A stretch of DNA of 27,434 bases from Heterostelium multicystogenum (GCA_003667245.1 RCNN01000305.1:1-27434); one strand, 5' to 3'; shown: positions 1-10,658, numbered from the stretch's first letter. Program-made: numbers and translations. The notes: generated from the sequence alone by a model not told the origin.

Positions 1-491
1 TTCCTGCAGCACCTCAAGGGTCTGCACGCCGGGATAGCCGCCGGCAAACGCATCAGGCCGAAATCCAGCTGGCCGTTTTTCAACGCAAGCCGCCTGATCC
101 GGCCGGGCATGTCCTTGAGCTCCAGTTCAATTCGCGGGTAGCGGCTGTGCACCGCACGAAATCAACCCCGGCAGCAAATTGCGGCAATACCGACGAGACA
201 AATCCCAGGCGCACCCGGCCGATCTCCCCGCGGTTCGAAGCCCGGGCGGCATCGGCGGCGCGGGCAGCCTGGTGCAGGGTGGCGAGGGCTTCCGGCAGAA
301 ACACCCGCCCGGCTTCCGTCAGTGTGACCGAGTGCCGGTTGCGGTCGAGCAGGCGCACGCCCAGGCCGCTTTCGAGCAGTTTGATCTGCATGCTCAGCGC
401 CGGGTTGCACGATCGACAACTGCGCGGCCCGCCCGGCCGAAATGCAGTTCCTGGCGAGCACGACAAAGGCGCGCAGGTGCTTGAGTTCCAT
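1..491 (-). CDS. LysR-family transcriptional regulator (N-terminal part, runs off the window)
   Basis: This is the DNA-binding half of a LysR-type regulator. The start is the ATG at 491, where the protein begins MELKHLRAFVVLARN, a typical LysR opening. After a frame change near 400-430 the helix-turn-helix continues with MQIKLLESGLGVRLLDRN and then the hallmark LTEAGRVFLPEA. The linker helix and the beginning of the effector-binding domain (GEIGRVRLGFVSS) follow, with another frame change near 130-150. The rest lies beyond position 1. It is divergent from the dehydrogenase pair that begins near 650, and LysR proteins often control their divergent neighbour, so a role in sugar-acid gene control is a reasonable inference. 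The frameshifts look like sequence errors because conserved blocks resume at once in a neighbouring frame. Confidence 0.85.
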
Positions 492-649
492 CAGGTTGGC
501 TCCGGTTATCACGATTATTGATCACCCCATCACAAATGAAAATTGGACGCCGGGCCCGGGCTGCGCTGAAGTAAAGCCCGTGATGCACGATATGACAGGG
601 TTTGACGTATAACAATGAGAGCGGCGCCCCCGCACTCGGATTGATAGTG

Positions 650-1457
650 TTGATCACCTGTCTCAGTCTTCGGAGATCGCCCCAGCAGCGTGTTTTAGAC
701 AGTTTCCGCCTCGATGGCCGCCTGGCCTTGATCACCGGCTCCAGCGCCGGCATCGGCCTGGCCATCGCCCGTGGCCTGGCCCAGGCTGGCGCACGGGTAG
801 TGCTCAACGGGCGCAACCGCAGCACCTTGCGTGACAGTGCCGCGTTGCTGGCGCGGAAGGCCTGGAGGTGCACACCCAGGCGTTCGATGTCACCGACGGC
901 GCGGCGGTGTTGGCCGCCGTGGCGGAGATCGAAAGAGCGCCTGGGCCCGCTGGACATCCTCGTCAACAACGGCGGGCATGCAACGTCGTGGGCCGCTGGA
1001 GGACTACAGCGAAACCCACTGGCGCGAGTTGATGAGCACCAACCTGGACAGCGCCTTCCTGGTCGGCCAGGCCGTGGCCCGGGCGATGATCCCGCGCAAG
1101 CGGGGGCGCATCATCAATATCTGCTCGGTGCAAAGCGAACTGGGGCGCCCGGGCATCGCCCCGTATGCCGCCAGCAAAGGCGCGCTGAAAATGCTCACAA
1201 AAGGCATGGCCATCGACTGGGGCCCCCACGGGCTGACGGTGAATGGCATCGGCCCCGGCTATTTCAAGACCGAACTGAACGCCAATCTGGTGGCCAACCC
1301 CGAATTCAGCGACTGGCTGGTGCAGCGCACACCGAGCCGGCGCTGGGGTGACGTCGCCGAACTGGCGGGCGCTGCGGTATTCCTTGCCAGCGCCGCGGCA
1401 AGTTTCGTCAACGGTCATATCCTGTACGTGGACGGTGGCATCACCGCCTCGCTGTAA
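650..1457 (+). CDS. idnO: SDR oxidoreductase, gluconate 5-dehydrogenase-like
   Basis: This is a classical short-chain dehydrogenase/reductase, probably reducing 5-ketogluconate to gluconate with NAD(P)H. Homology starts near 698 with FRLDGRLALITGSSAGIGLA, which contains the TGxxxGIG nucleotide-binding motif. The NNG/NNAG strand motif lies near 965. The catalytic Tyr and Lys sit in YAASKGALKM near 1165, and the C-terminus has the usual INGH-like block FVNGHILYVDGG. At least three frame changes (near 857, 935 and 980) break the reading frame, but each block is well conserved. The true start is unclear: there is an in-frame TTG at 650 and one at 602, with no convincing ribosome site, so an error may hide the real ATG near 675-690. 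The next gene starts 13 bases after the stop, so the two form an operon. The exact sugar acid is inferred from the neighbour. Confidence 0.8.
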
Positions 1458-1470
1458 CCTGGAGAATTTC

Positions 1471-2513
1471 ATGCACGCGATTGTCTGCCATGCCTCGAAA
1501 GACCTGCGGTAGAACCGCAAACCGAACCCCAGGCACTGACGCCCGACCAACTGCGAGTGCGCATTGCCCGGGGCGGGAATCTGCGGCTCGGACCTTCATT
1601 ACTACCAGCACGGCGGCTTCGGCACCGTGCGGTTGCGCGAGCCGATGGTGCTCGGCCACGAAGTGTCGGCGGTGATCGAGGCGGTGGGCCGTGAAGACGG
1701 GCCGTTCAAGATTGGCCAACGCTTGTCGGTCTCGCCGTCGCGGCCTTGCGGGCGTTGCCGTTATTTGCCATCAAGGGCTGCCGAACCATTGCCTGAACAT
1801 GCGTTTCTACGGCAGCGCGATGCCCTTCCCTCACGTGCAGGGTGCGTTTCAACAAAGCCTGGTGATCGAAACGCACCAGGCGCACCCGTTGGCCGATCAT
1901 GTGAGCCTTGCCGAGGGTGCAATGGCTGAACCGTTGTCTGTGGGTTTGCATGCCATCCAGCGTGCCGGGGTGGTGTTCGGCAAACGGGTATTGGTCACCG
2001 GGTGCGGGCCCATCGGCAACCCTGTTGATCGGCAGCCTGCGGGCAGCGGCGCGAGGGAAATTGTTGCGGTGGACCTGGCTGCCGGGCCCTTGGCCTGCGC
2101 CGAAAAAATGGGCGCCAGCCGTACTCATAACCTGGCGGAAGACGCCGACGCGTTGAAGCGGTATACCGCCGAAAAAGGCTACTTCGACGTGATGTTCGAA
2201 GTCTCCGGCAGCGCCCAGGCCCTGCGCAACGGCCTGGAGTGCATGGCCCCGCGCAGCGTGCTGGTGACGGTCGGTCTGGGTGGCGAGGTCTCGCTGCCGT
2301 TGAATATGCTGGTGAGCAGGGAGATCGACTTGCGGGGCACCTTCCGCTTCCATTCGGAGTTTGCCCAGGCGGTGGCTTTGCTCAATCGCCAGGTGATTGA
2401 TGTGCGTCCGGTGATCTCCCACACCGTGCCGTTCAGCGAGGCGGTGCAGGCCTTTGAGCTGGCGGCAGACAAGAGCCAGGCGATGAAGGTGTTGCTGGAT
2501 TTGGTGTGGGTGA
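1471..2513 (+). CDS. idnD: Zinc-dependent L-idonate 5-dehydrogenase-like (MDR family)
   Basis: This is a medium-chain zinc alcohol dehydrogenase of the L-idonate 5-dehydrogenase type, expected to oxidise L-idonate to 5-ketogluconate, which the preceding SDR can then reduce. The ATG at 1471 has GGAG seven bases upstream. Visible motifs are the zinc-site block GICGSDLHYYQHGG, the conserved LGHE (near 1655), the structural zinc segment CGRC, the EPLSVGLHA block and the Rossmann motif LVTGCGPIG (near 1995). The C-terminal DLRGTFRFHSEF is typical of sorbitol/idonate dehydrogenases. Frame changes occur near 1510, 1570, 1755 and 2025. In the final frame the reading would run on to 2626 and overlap fetB by about 50 bases. 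A short slip near 2500-2510 would stop it at about 2513, which suits the family length, so I end it there. Confidence 0.82.
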
Positions 2514-2578
2514 TTGAACCGGATCTCGACAGCTCCCACAGGGTTGCGGTGCATTTTGGGGATCCGATAGCGCCTGCG

Positions 2579-3374
2579 CTACACCCGCTCTTCGAGCCTG
2601 AACCGCAGGAAACGATGGCTGGCTGAAAACAGTCGACGGTAGGTGAGCAACAACCGCACCTACCGTGCCCAACGCCGACGACGCAGCGATCAAAAACATA
2701 ATCACAATCTGATAACGCACCGCGTCCACCGGACTTTCCCCGGCCAGCACCTGGCCAGTCATCATCCCCGGCAAGCTCACAATCCCCACCACCGTCATCT
2801 GGTTCAGCGTCGGAATCATCCCGGCCCGCACAGCCTGGCGAATCGCATCCTGCGCCGCCTCCCAGCGTGAACCACGAGGGCCAGAATCATCTCGATGGTA
2901 TTGCGGCCGGAGGTCAGCTCCTGAGTCATACGCTCAATCCCCAGAGACACCCCGGTAAGCGTATTACCCAGAATCATCCCAAGGATCGGAAATCGCATAC
3001 TGCGGCTCGTACCACGGGTGAATCCGGATGATCGCGAACAGGCCAACAGCCGTCACCAACCAGGAACTGCCCCACACCGACACAATGCTGTCGGCCCGCT
3101 GCCCCGCATAGGTCCGCTTCCCACGCCCGGCAGCCGAGAGCCCGGCGATCAGAGTCATCAGGCACATCAGCGGCAGCACCACATACCAGTAGGCAAATTC
3201 AAAGACCCAGCCCAGCAGGTAACCGATCGCCAACAACTGCACCACCGTGCGCACAGCCGCCCAGAACAGCTGACGCTCCAGCCCCAGCCGCAACAACAGC
3301 GACAGCGCACCGTTGATCAGGATCAGCGAGGCGGCGATGGCCATGTCCAGTGCCGTGAGGTCGTGATAATTCAT
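2579..3374 (-). CDS. fetB: FetB-type ABC transporter permease (iron export)
   Basis: This is the membrane subunit of the YbbL/YbbM (FetA/FetB) ABC system, which in E. coli exports iron and protects against oxidative stress. The ATG at 3374 overlaps the TGA of fetA in an ATGA, so the two are translationally coupled. The protein has several hydrophobic segments (LILINGALSLLLRLGLE, LLAIGYLLGWVFEFAYW, LVTAVGLFAII) and the conserved family block PILGMILGNTLTGVSLGIER. The near-terminal loop MIPTLNQMTVVGIVSLPGMM is the signature of the family. Frame changes occur near 2990, 2870 and 2650. The natural C-terminus (ending FRLEERV before TAG at 2579-2581) lies in a different frame from the preceding helix. 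The gene converges on the idonate dehydrogenase gene. Confidence 0.87.
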
Positions 3375-4048
3375 GGCTGCACGGCCCCCGTCAGCACGCC
3401 GGCGTCCATATGCAAATGGGTGGTGCTCATGCGTTGCGCCTGCTCAAGGTCGTGGGACACCCAGATATAGGCGTGAGCGCTATCCGCTTCGGCCCAGGCA
3501 CTGATCAACGCCTCGACCTCCCCGGACGATGCCGGGTCGAGAGCGGCGGTAGGTTCGTCCAGCAACAGCACATCGGGATTGAGTTGCAGGGTACGGATCA
3601 GTGACACCACCTGGGACTCACCACCGGATAAATCCCCGGCATTTTTTGCCAGAAAGCCCGACTCCTTGCCCGCGTGGGCCAGCAGCGCCTTGACCGCCTG
3701 CGGGTCGAAACTCAGGTGATGCAAGGCCTTGAGGCTGTAGGGGAAACGCAAGTTGTCTTCCACCGTGCCTTCGATCAGCGCCGGGCGTTGGGAGAGGTAG
3801 CTGATGCGGCTGCGATACTGCGGGACTTGCGCGTTGGCGATGGGCTGCCCGTTCCAGAGGATATCCCCTGAGGTCGGCGCGTCGAGCAAGGCGAGTGCCC
3901 GAAGGAATACACTTTTGCCGGAGCCCGATGAACCGGTGATGGATAGGCGGTCGGCGCGGTGCAGCTGGAAGTTCGTGGGCTGCAGCAGTTGCAGCTGGCG
4001 GCGCTCGTCCATCCGCGTGAGCGCCCGGGTTTCGACTAATACGCTCAT
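3371..4048 (-). CDS. fetA: FetA-type ABC transporter ATP-binding protein
   Basis: This is the ATPase of the FetAB exporter, about 225 residues long and with its frame intact. The Walker A motif GSSGSGKS is at residues 39-46. The Q-loop region is YLSQRPALIEGTVEDN, the ABC signature is LSGGES, Walker B is VLLLDEPTAALDP, and the switch histidine is in VSHD. I chose the ATG at 4048 because the protein then starts just before the first beta strand, with AAGGA about eleven bases upstream. An in-frame upstream start would add residues read from the adjacent repeat. The short length and the direct coupling to a YbbM-type permease support FetA over a generic ABC protein. Iron as substrate is taken from the E. 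coli homologues and is not shown by the sequence. Confidence 0.88.
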   Translation of the reverse strand: MSVLVETRALTRMDERRQLQLLQPTNFQLHRADRLSITGSSGSGKSVFLRALALLDAPTSGDILWNGQPIANAQVPQYRSRISYLSQRPALIEGTVEDNLRFPYSLKALHHLSFDPQAVKALLAHAGKESGFLAKNAGDLSGGESQVVSLIRTLQLNPDVLLLDEPTAALDPASSGEVEALISAWAEADSAHAYIWVSHDLEQAQRMSTTHLHMDAGVLTGAVQP

Positions 4049-4106
4049 GGCGTTGATGATCCTTGTTCCTGATTCAGACGCAAATGGTAAGACAGGGCAC
4101 GTCCCC

Positions 4107-4233
4107 GTGGCGAGGGAGCTTGCTCCCGCTGGGCTGCGAAGCGGCCCCAATAAAGCCACTGCGATACACCTGAAAAAACACCGTTAATTTCTTGGGGCTG
4201 CTGCGCAGCCCAGCGGGAGCAAGCCCCCTCGCC
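4107..4233. repeat. REPIN (two inverted REP elements)
   Basis: Two nearly identical copies face each other. The first arm (4107-4148) reads GTGGCGAGGGAGCTTGCTCC onward, and the second (4194-4233) is its near reverse complement, with a spacer of about 45 bases. Each arm can also fold on itself around GGGAGCTTGCTCCC. Such paired REP palindromes are dispersed in fluorescens-group genomes and are thought to be moved by RAYT transposases; none is encoded here. It sits between the ends of fetA's upstream region and the phosphoesterase gene and could act as a transcription or RNA-stability element. Confidence 0.88.
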
Positions 4234-4243
4234 TCAGCGTTCT

Positions 4244-4708
4244 TCAGCGCTTGGGCTCCAGCGACACCAGGCGCGGCTTGATGGATTTCTCGCGCACCTC
4301 AAGCAACGCCAGGGTCACCGGCAACTTGAAACGTCGCCGCCCTGCACTGCCAGGGTTGAGAAACAGCCGCTCGCCGTGCCACTCGATCAATGGTTTGTGA
4401 GAGTGGCCAGTGATCACCAGCCGGATGCCCGGATCAAGCTCCTTCGGCACATCGGCAATGTCATGCACCAGCAACGCCCGCCAGCCGTTCAGGTCAAAAT
4501 CCAGCCGATCAGCCAAATGCTCTGCCCACGCGGCGTCGAGGTCGTTATTGCCGCGCACCACATGCAATGGCGCAATCGAGGCCAGCAACTCAAGGATCTC
4601 CGGGCTACCGATGTCCCCGGCGTGAACAATCTGCTCGCACCCTTCCAGGGCCGCCAAGGCCTCGGCGCGGAGCAAGCCGTGGGTATCGGAAATCACACCA
4701 ACTTTCAT
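4244..4708 (-). CDS. YfcE/MJ0936-family metallophosphoesterase
   Basis: This is a 154-residue calcineurin-like phosphodiesterase of the YfcE type, a two-metal hydrolase active on phosphodiester or phosphomonoester test substrates, with a physiological role that is not settled. Metal-binding motifs appear in the expected order: SDTHG at residues 7-11, HAGDIGS, RGNND, the lone HD in LLVHDIAD, and TGHSH followed by NPGSAGRRR. The frame is intact and the length is typical. The start at 4708 follows AGGAG at a good distance (AGGAGACGTTC before ATG). An upstream in-frame ATG at 4756 would skip that ribosome site. There is no operon partner: the gene stands alone between a REPIN and a divergent gene at 4902. 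Confidence 0.88.
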   Translation of the reverse strand: MKVGVISDTHGLLRAEALAALEGCEQIVHAGDIGSPEILELLASIAPLHVVRGNNDLDAAWAEHLADRLDFDLNGWRALLVHDIADVPKELDPGIRLVITGHSHKPLIEWHGERLFLNPGSAGRRRFKLPVTLALLEVREKSIKPRLVSLEPKR

Positions 4709-4901
4709 GAACGTCTCCTGTGCAAAACCCGGCGCGATCCACCGGGCGGCTTGCAATCAATCATTGCACTGCCTATATTTCCCGCCTGGCGCCATCTACG
4801 CCACCATCCGCGGAAAGGGCTGCGCCCAAGACCTTTGACTGAATATCACATTTCTACGACTCCCAACCTTAAAGCGGACAAGGTTTGTACAAGGAGATCG
4901 T

Positions 4902-6106
4902 ATGTCGCAATCATTCTCGTCCACTAACGGCCGTATCAACCTTGAGCAGCAGCGCAAGCGCGCCAAGGAACTTTTGCAGCGCCTGAAAAGCGCCGATGCC
5001 GCCGCAACCCCGACCTTATCCGATGCCCAATGGTCGATCGCCAAGGAACTCGGTTTTCCCAGCTGGCCCAAGCTCAAGGCCCACGTCGATGCGGTGGATT
5101 TTGCCGCCCGCCATCCAGGTTTCGACGCCAGCGATGAAGCCCGCACCACCCACTGGCGCTGTGGCAACGATATCGCCCACAGCCTGGGCGTGGCGGGGTT
5201 CAAGGGCCGCTTCCGGATGCTGATTGACCCATTGTGCATGGGCCCGGTGCAGGACCTGCCTGCCGAGCAATACCAGGCCGTTCGCAGCCGCTATATCAGC
5301 CAGGTGTTGCCATGGATGAGGCCGAAGTGGCGCGCCGGCATGCGGACGAATATCACCATCTTGAACAACTGGGCAGCGCCGGCCACAGCGTGTTGTGGTG
5401 TGAGGCGGATGCGTACGATCAGTTGTTCCTGATTCGCGCGCTGGCTGGGCTTGAGCATCTGCCTGAAAAACTGGAGTTGATCGAAGTCGATCGTATTCCC
5501 GGCGTGCAGCGTTTTATCGGCATCGGCCAACTGGCGCCTGAAGTATTGGCGTGGTTGTGGCCGCAGCGCCGACAGGTCGACGAGGACATGCTGCAACTGG
5601 CGCGACAGGCCTGGCTGGCGTATTGCGCCAGCTCGCCGATCAAGCTGGCGGAACTGGCCCGGAGTAGCTCCACCTCCCTGCCCTTCCTGGCCCCGGCATT
5701 GCGCCGACAGTTGCAGGAGTTACCAGGTGTGCAGGACGGTTTGTCCCTGACCGAGCGCCTGTCCCTGCAATACGTGGATGAAGCCGGGCCGGTGCCGTTT
5801 GGCCGGGTGTTCGCCGAGCTGATGGGCAAGCGTGAACCACTGCCGTACCTGGGAGACATGATGTTTCATGCGCTGATGCGGCCGTTGATCGATGGCGAGA
5901 ATCCGCTGTTGATCGAGTCCGGGGCCCAATTGCAATGGCCGCAGCGGGTGTTGGCGCTGACTGCGCTGGGTCGCCAGGTTCTGAACGGCGCAGCCTACTG
6001 GCCGGATCATGCAACGGAAGAACGCTGGGTAGGTGGCGTCTGCCTGCGACCGCGCCACCCGCACTGGACAATTGACGAACATGGCATGCCCGTGTGGCGT
6101 GATTGA
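4902..6106 (+). CDS. DUF1835 domain-containing protein
   Basis: This is a protein of about 400 residues. Its central part resembles the DUF1835 family, with THWRCGNDIAHSLGVAGF and MLIDPLCMGPV typical of it; the function is unknown. The N-terminus (about residues 8-70) is a helical segment with many Lys and Arg residues (EQQRKRAKELLQRLKSADAA) followed by ELGFPSWPKLKAHV, a motif often found before this domain. The start at 4902 has AAGGAG five bases upstream. One frame change at about 5310-5316 (one C missing before ATGGATGAG) separates the two halves; restoring it gives the expected continuation MDEAEVARRHADEYHHLE. The second half includes a WPQRVL block and ends with a short acidic/aromatic tail. 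It appears monocistronic. I do not assign a biochemical role. Confidence 0.75.
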
Positions 6107-6165
6107 TTCTTCGCGACAGCTTTGATCTGTGTCATGTTGAGCCAAACAGGTAACGGTTCAGCGCG

Positions 6166-7094
6166 ATGACCTTACAACAGCTCAACTACTTTCTCGCTGC
6201 CATCGAGCACGGTACGTTCTCCAAGGCGGCGGAAAGCCTGCATATTTCCCAACCCTCATTGTCCGAGCAGATCCTGCGGCTGGAGGAGCACCTGGGTACC
6301 CACGTGTTCATCCGCACCAATCGCCGACTGATGCTCACCGAAGCCGGACGCCGCCTGCAGCCATTTGCACAAGGCATGGTGACGTCAGCACGCCAGGGCT
6401 ATGAAGCGGTGCAGGCTGTGCGTGAGCTGTCCGGTGGCGTGGCCAGTTTTGGCACCTTCGGCACCGCCCACCACTATTTCCTCACGGACCTGATCGAGCA
6501 GTTCCGCACCCAGCACCCGGATATGCGGATCAAGATCGTCGGCTACAACTCCTCGGAAATCGCCGAGCTGGTGAGCCAGGGCGAAATTGAAGCGGGGCTG
6601 GTGATGCTGCCGATCAAGCAGCAGAACCTGACCGTCAGCGAGCCGGTCTGGTCGGCCCAGGTCGGCTATATCAGTGCCGACCCGGAGCGACTCAAGGGCC
6701 CGAAAACCATCAGCGACCTGGCGGTGGCACCGTTGATTCTCACCGAGGCGCGCTGGCGCACCGCCGACCCGATTCGCCGGTTGTTGGGGCCAATTGGCGT
6801 CCAAGGGCGGCGAGGTGCTGGACCCGATCATCGAAGTGGAGCACCAGATCACCGGCTTCGAGCTGGCTGCGCGCGGGCTCGGCGATGTGATTGCCACGCG
6901 CCCGATCCTGCATCAGCTGGGCTTCAATGATCGCTTGGGCTGGGTGCCGATCAGCCCGGCGATCTTCGAGGTATTCGGCTTTATCCATCGCCACGACACG
7001 CCTATTTCGCCGCCCACCCGGGTGCTGATCAAACCTGATGCGCAGCCACTTGAGCCGCATCCAGAACCTGTATGCGCACCTGGAGACGCTCTAG
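6166..7094 (+). CDS. LysR-family transcriptional regulator
   Basis: This is a full-length LysR-type regulator of about 308 residues. The N-terminal winged helix-turn-helix runs MTLQQLNYFLAAIEHGTFSK, AAESLHISQPSLSEQI and LTEAGRRLQP. An effector-binding domain with the usual two lobes follows, including YFLTDLIEQFRTQHPDM and GEIEAGLVML. A surplus G in a G4 run near 6787-6790 shifts the frame; the protein resumes with QLASKGGEVLDP. A second slip near 7035 restores the C-terminus SHLSRIQNLYAHLETL and the TAG at 7092-7094. It sits 111 bases upstream of the monooxygenase gene on the same strand, so it is the likely local regulator of that unit. The ligand cannot be read from the sequence. Confidence 0.88.
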
Positions 7095-7205
7095 CCATAG
7101 GGATCACCTATAGGAAACACATGACTTAGCCCATTCATCCACCTCTTGCCGAGCGGGATACTCCAGCCACCGACGCCACAACAGGCGCTTGAATGGGGAG
7201 CCAGC

Positions 7206-8490
7206 ATGTCCAATCACTACTGCATCATTGGTGCCGGGGCCGCAGGGCTGGCGGCGCTGAAGACCATGACCGACGCCGGTTTCGAGGTGGACTGCTTCGA
7301 AAAGTCCGCGAACATCGGCGGTCACTGGAACAGCGACTACGATGCCTTGCACCTGATCACCCCCAAGAGCAGTTCCTTCTTTGACGGGTTCCCGATGCCC
7401 GCTGACTATCCGGTGTACCCGAGCCGCGATCAGGTCAAGGCGTACATGAACGCCTACACCGACACCTTCGGCCTGCGCGAAAAGATCACCTTCAACACCG
7501 AAGTGCGCAGCCTGAAGCCCCTGGACGAGAACGGCGAAGCGGGCTGGCAGGTGACCCTGGCAGACGGCACCCACAAACACTACAGCGGCGTGCTGGTGGC
7601 CAACGGTCACCTGTGGGATTGCAAGATCCCGCAAGTAAGCAAGGGGTTCACCGGCGTGTCGATTCACTCCGGCGAATACCGCAACGTGCAGCAGGTGCAA
7701 GGCAAGGTGCTGGTGGTGGGGTTTGGCAACTCCGGATGCGACCTCGCAGTGGATGCCGCCCAGGCTCGCCTGGACACCACCATTGCGATCCGACGCGGCC
7801 AGCTGTTCCAGCCCAAGACACTGTTCGGCCTGCCCCGGGGCGAGCTGCCGCTGCTGGGGCAATTGCCGCCAGAACAGCAGAACATGCTCATGAACATGCT
7901 GATCATGGCCAGCGTCGGCACCCACAAGAATTACCCCGGGCTACCGGCGCCGGATACCTACGACCTGGATGCGCAACCGCCGGTGGTCAACACCTTGCTG
8001 CTGTACTGGAATCCAGCACGGCCGAATCAAGGTCGCACCGGGTATCGAGAGCATCCAGGGCAAGACTGTCACGTTCACCGATGGCAGCCAGGTCGATTAT
8101 GACACCATCGTCTGGGCTACCGGTTTTAACACGCGCCTGCCGTTCCTCGATGAACGCCTGCTGCAATGGCGCGACGGTGTTCCGCTGCGTACCGCCGCGA
8201 TGACCTTGCCGACCAACCTGGAAGGCCTGTTCTACATCGGCCTGGGCGCCCCACGTGGCCCGCAATGGCCGGTGTATTGCGAGCAGACCCGGCTAGTGAT
8301 GCGCTTTCTCACCCTGCGCGAGCGTGGCATGCAAGGCCTGGCGGCGAAGTTTGCCCAGTTGCAGCCGGCCGACTCACGCATCGATATCGTCAAGCGCGAA
8401 TGGCTGAGCAACTACCAGGACACCCAGCGCCAACTGGATGTGCTGGAACTGGCTGTGCAACCCGGCACCCCTCTTCCTCAATACGCCTGA
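7206..8490 (+). CDS. Flavin-containing monooxygenase (class B, FMO-like)
   Basis: This is an FAD/NADPH-dependent monooxygenase of about 428 residues. Family members oxidise nucleophilic N or S atoms, or act as Baeyer-Villiger enzymes. The FAD-binding GxGxxG is GAGAAG at residues 8-13, and the NADPH-binding motif is VVGFGNSGCDLA near residue 180. The FMO fingerprint region is HSGEYRNV before it, and the second-domain motif is VWATGFN near 8115. Further typical blocks are HWNSDYDALHLITPK and FPMPADYPVYPSR. The start at 7206 follows GGGGAG at good spacing. One frame change at about 8010 divides the gene. It is the first structural gene of a same-strand run with SDR, MHS transporter and RidA genes (13-base gap to the next). 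The substrate is unknown; trimethylamine-type and N-heterocycle substrates are both possible. Confidence 0.88.
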
Positions 8491-8503
8491 TCGGATAGCC
8501 CTT

Positions 8504-9216
8504 ATGAACACTGCACCGCACTCCAGCGTTATCGTCACCGGGACGTCCTCGGGCATGGGCCAGGCCGTCGCACAGCGCTTTCAGGCTGAAGGCTGGCACG
8601 TCGTCGCTGTGGACGTAACACCCAGCACACAGCCGGCGAGCCCCTTGTTTTCGCCAGTGGTCGGCGACATCACCCAGGAGGCCACACTGGCCCGTACCCT
8701 CGATGCCGCCCTGGACGGCAAGGCACCGCTGCGAGCCGTAGTGAATGCGGCGGGGATCTTTCCCACGTCATCCCTGGATAGCTTCAGCGAAGCGCTGTAC
8801 CGCAAGATATTCGACATCAACGTGCTGGGTTCACTGAACATCGCACGTATCGGCACCCGTCACCTGAAAGCCGCCGGCGGAGGCGCTATCGTGTTCTTCG
8901 CCTCGGTGGATGCGTTCACCGTGTCGAAAAACCAGTTGCTCTACAGCGCCTCCAAGGCTGCTGTGGTGTCGATGACCCGCTCCCTGGCCATCGAACTGGC
9001 CGGCGACAATATTGTGGTCAACGCACTGGCCCCGGGCTGGGTGGACACCGAAGGCACCCGTGCCGGCGGGCGCATCGAGGCCGCCATCGAATCGATCCCC
9101 TTGAAACGCGCCGCGCGGGTCGAAGAAATCGCCGACTGGGTCTGGCAACTGAGCGCCAAACCCTCCTACATAACAGGCGAATCATTGTGCATCGCCGGGG
9201 CGTGTATATGCGATGA
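8504..9216 (+). CDS. SDR-family oxidoreductase
   Basis: This is a short-chain dehydrogenase of about 237 residues. The cofactor motif TGTSSGMG is near residue 13, the NAAG motif lies in VVNAAGIFPTSS, and the catalytic YSASK is near 8944. The C-terminal block PSYITGESLCIAGG is followed by VYMR and a TGA at 9214-9216. As printed, one G is missing from the G-run near 9197-9201, which makes the frame read through into the transporter gene; restoring it gives a normal SDR ending. The ATG at 8504 begins 13 bases after the monooxygenase stop. In this context it probably oxidises or reduces an intermediate made by the monooxygenase. The 2,3-dihydrobenzoate dehydrogenase-like length and motifs do not fix a substrate. 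Confidence 0.87.
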
Positions 9217-9227
9217 CCCCAGCCTCC

Positions 9228-9257
9228 GCAGGCCCCGCGCATCAGACGTGGGCCTGC
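9228..9257 (+). other. Intercistronic stem-loop between SDR and MHS genes
   Basis: An 8-bp perfect stem (GCAGGCCC at 9228-9235 with GGGCCTGC at 9250-9257) encloses a 14-base loop, shortly after the SDR stop. There is no T-run after it, so it is more likely an mRNA-stability or attenuation element than a full terminator. Confidence 0.4.
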
Positions 9258-9307
9258 CACTCCCTATTGACTGCTGCCTCACTACAATTATTCCAGAGGG
9301 CAATATC

Positions 9308-10658
9308 ATGGGCGAAGTTCACGCTTCCTCGATTCATCAAGGGTTTCCCGCCGACCGTGCATCGGCTGAACCCTCACGCAAACGGCTGACCAAAGCGGTC
9401 GTCGGCGTGACACTGGGCAATATGGTCGAATGGTTCGACTTTGCGCTCTACTCCTCTCTCGCCGGCATCATCGGCAAGACGTTCTTCCACAACGACAACC
9501 CGACCACCCAGTTGATGGCGATCTACGCCACCTTCGCGGCGGGCTTCCTGATTCGGCCACTGGGCAGCCTGGTGTTCGGTCCCATCGGCGACAAGTTTGG
9601 CCGGCGCACGGCGCTGTCGCTGAGCATCACGCTGATGGCCGTCGCAACCTTCGCCATTGCCTTGATCCCGAGTTACGCGAGCATCGGCCTGTTTGCGCCC
9701 GTCCTGTTGATTCTCATGCGTCTGCTCCAGGGCCTGTCGGCGGGTGGCGAGTACGGCGGCTCCTGCACGTTCATCGCCGAGCATTCGCCGGACGAGCGAC
9801 GCAGCTTTTTCACCAGTTGGCTGGAATTCGGCAATATCTCCGGGTTCCTGCTGGGCGGTGCAGTGGTCAGCCTGTTTACCCTGGGCCTGGGCGAACAAGC
9901 CATGCAGGACTGGGGCTGGCGCGTGCCCTTTGCGATTGGCGGCCTGCTCGGCCTGATCGCCCTCTACTTGCGCCTTGGCCTGGAAGAAACACCAGTGTTC
10001 AAGGAAATCCAGGCCAACGAAAAACTGCGAAAGGCGACGGGCGCCGAACCCAGCCTGTTCAGCTTACTGGTCAACGAATGGCCGAAAATCCTGCAATGCA
10101 TGGGCCTGGTCACCGTGTTCAACGTGACCTACTACATCATCCTCGGGTACATCCCGGGTTATCTGGAAAACGTACTCGGGTACAGCAATACGTTCGCCAG
10201 GAACCTGGGGATGGCCGCGACGCTGTTCATGCTGGTGTTGATCCCGGTTTCAGGCTTGCTGGCCGACCGACTGGGCCGGAACCGGATGATCATTACCGGC
10301 TGCGTGCTGCTGATCGTCATGGCGTTCCCCTGCTTCATGCTGCTGCATACCCAGAGTGTCGGGTTGCTGCTGGCCGCCCTACTGATCCTGACCCTCGCCC
10401 AGTTGTTTTTTTGAAGGAGCGATGCCGGCCACCATGACTTCGCTGTTCAAGGCCCGCGTGCGCTACAGCGCCCTCGCCTTGAGCTACAACGTCGCGGTCT
10501 CGCTGTTCGGAGGCACGGCCCCGCTGATCAATACCTGGCTGATATCGATCACCGGCAACCAGATGATTCCCGCCTGGTACCTGATCGGCGGTGCCGTGGT
10601 CGGCCTGATTTCGATCCTGTTCGTCAAGGACTCCACCGGTAAACCCCTCCCAACATGA
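9308..10658 (+). CDS. MFS transporter, metabolite:H+ symporter (MHS) family
   Basis: This is a 12-segment major facilitator of about 450 residues in the MHS (ProP/KgtP/ShiA-like) family. These proton symporters bring organic acids, betaines or similar solutes through the inner membrane. The family signature GNMVEWFDFALYSSLAGIIG opens the first helix, the loop 2-3 motif GDKFGRRTAL is present, and RLLQGLSAGGEYGGSCTFIAE is the classic MHS loop 4-5 block. The second half has GLLADRLGRNRM. A single slip at about 10410 interrupts helix 10-11; the sequence resumes EGAMPATMTSLF. The ATG at 9308 is preceded by AGAGGGC. It lies in the monooxygenase-SDR-RidA run, so its cargo is probably the pathway substrate. 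Confidence 0.88.

Noticed and set aside
2158..2169. Palindrome GCGGTATACCGC inside the idonate dehydrogenase gene
   Set aside because: It lacks the GT-N-TA-N-AC spacing of the operator at 11141 and lies within coding sequence; probably chance.
8438..10414. A single 658-residue open frame that joins the SDR and the MHS transporter
   Set aside because: The SDR tail needs one added G near 9200 to give a normal ending and stop at 9216, and the transporter has its own ATG and ribosome site at 9308. The fusion is an artefact.
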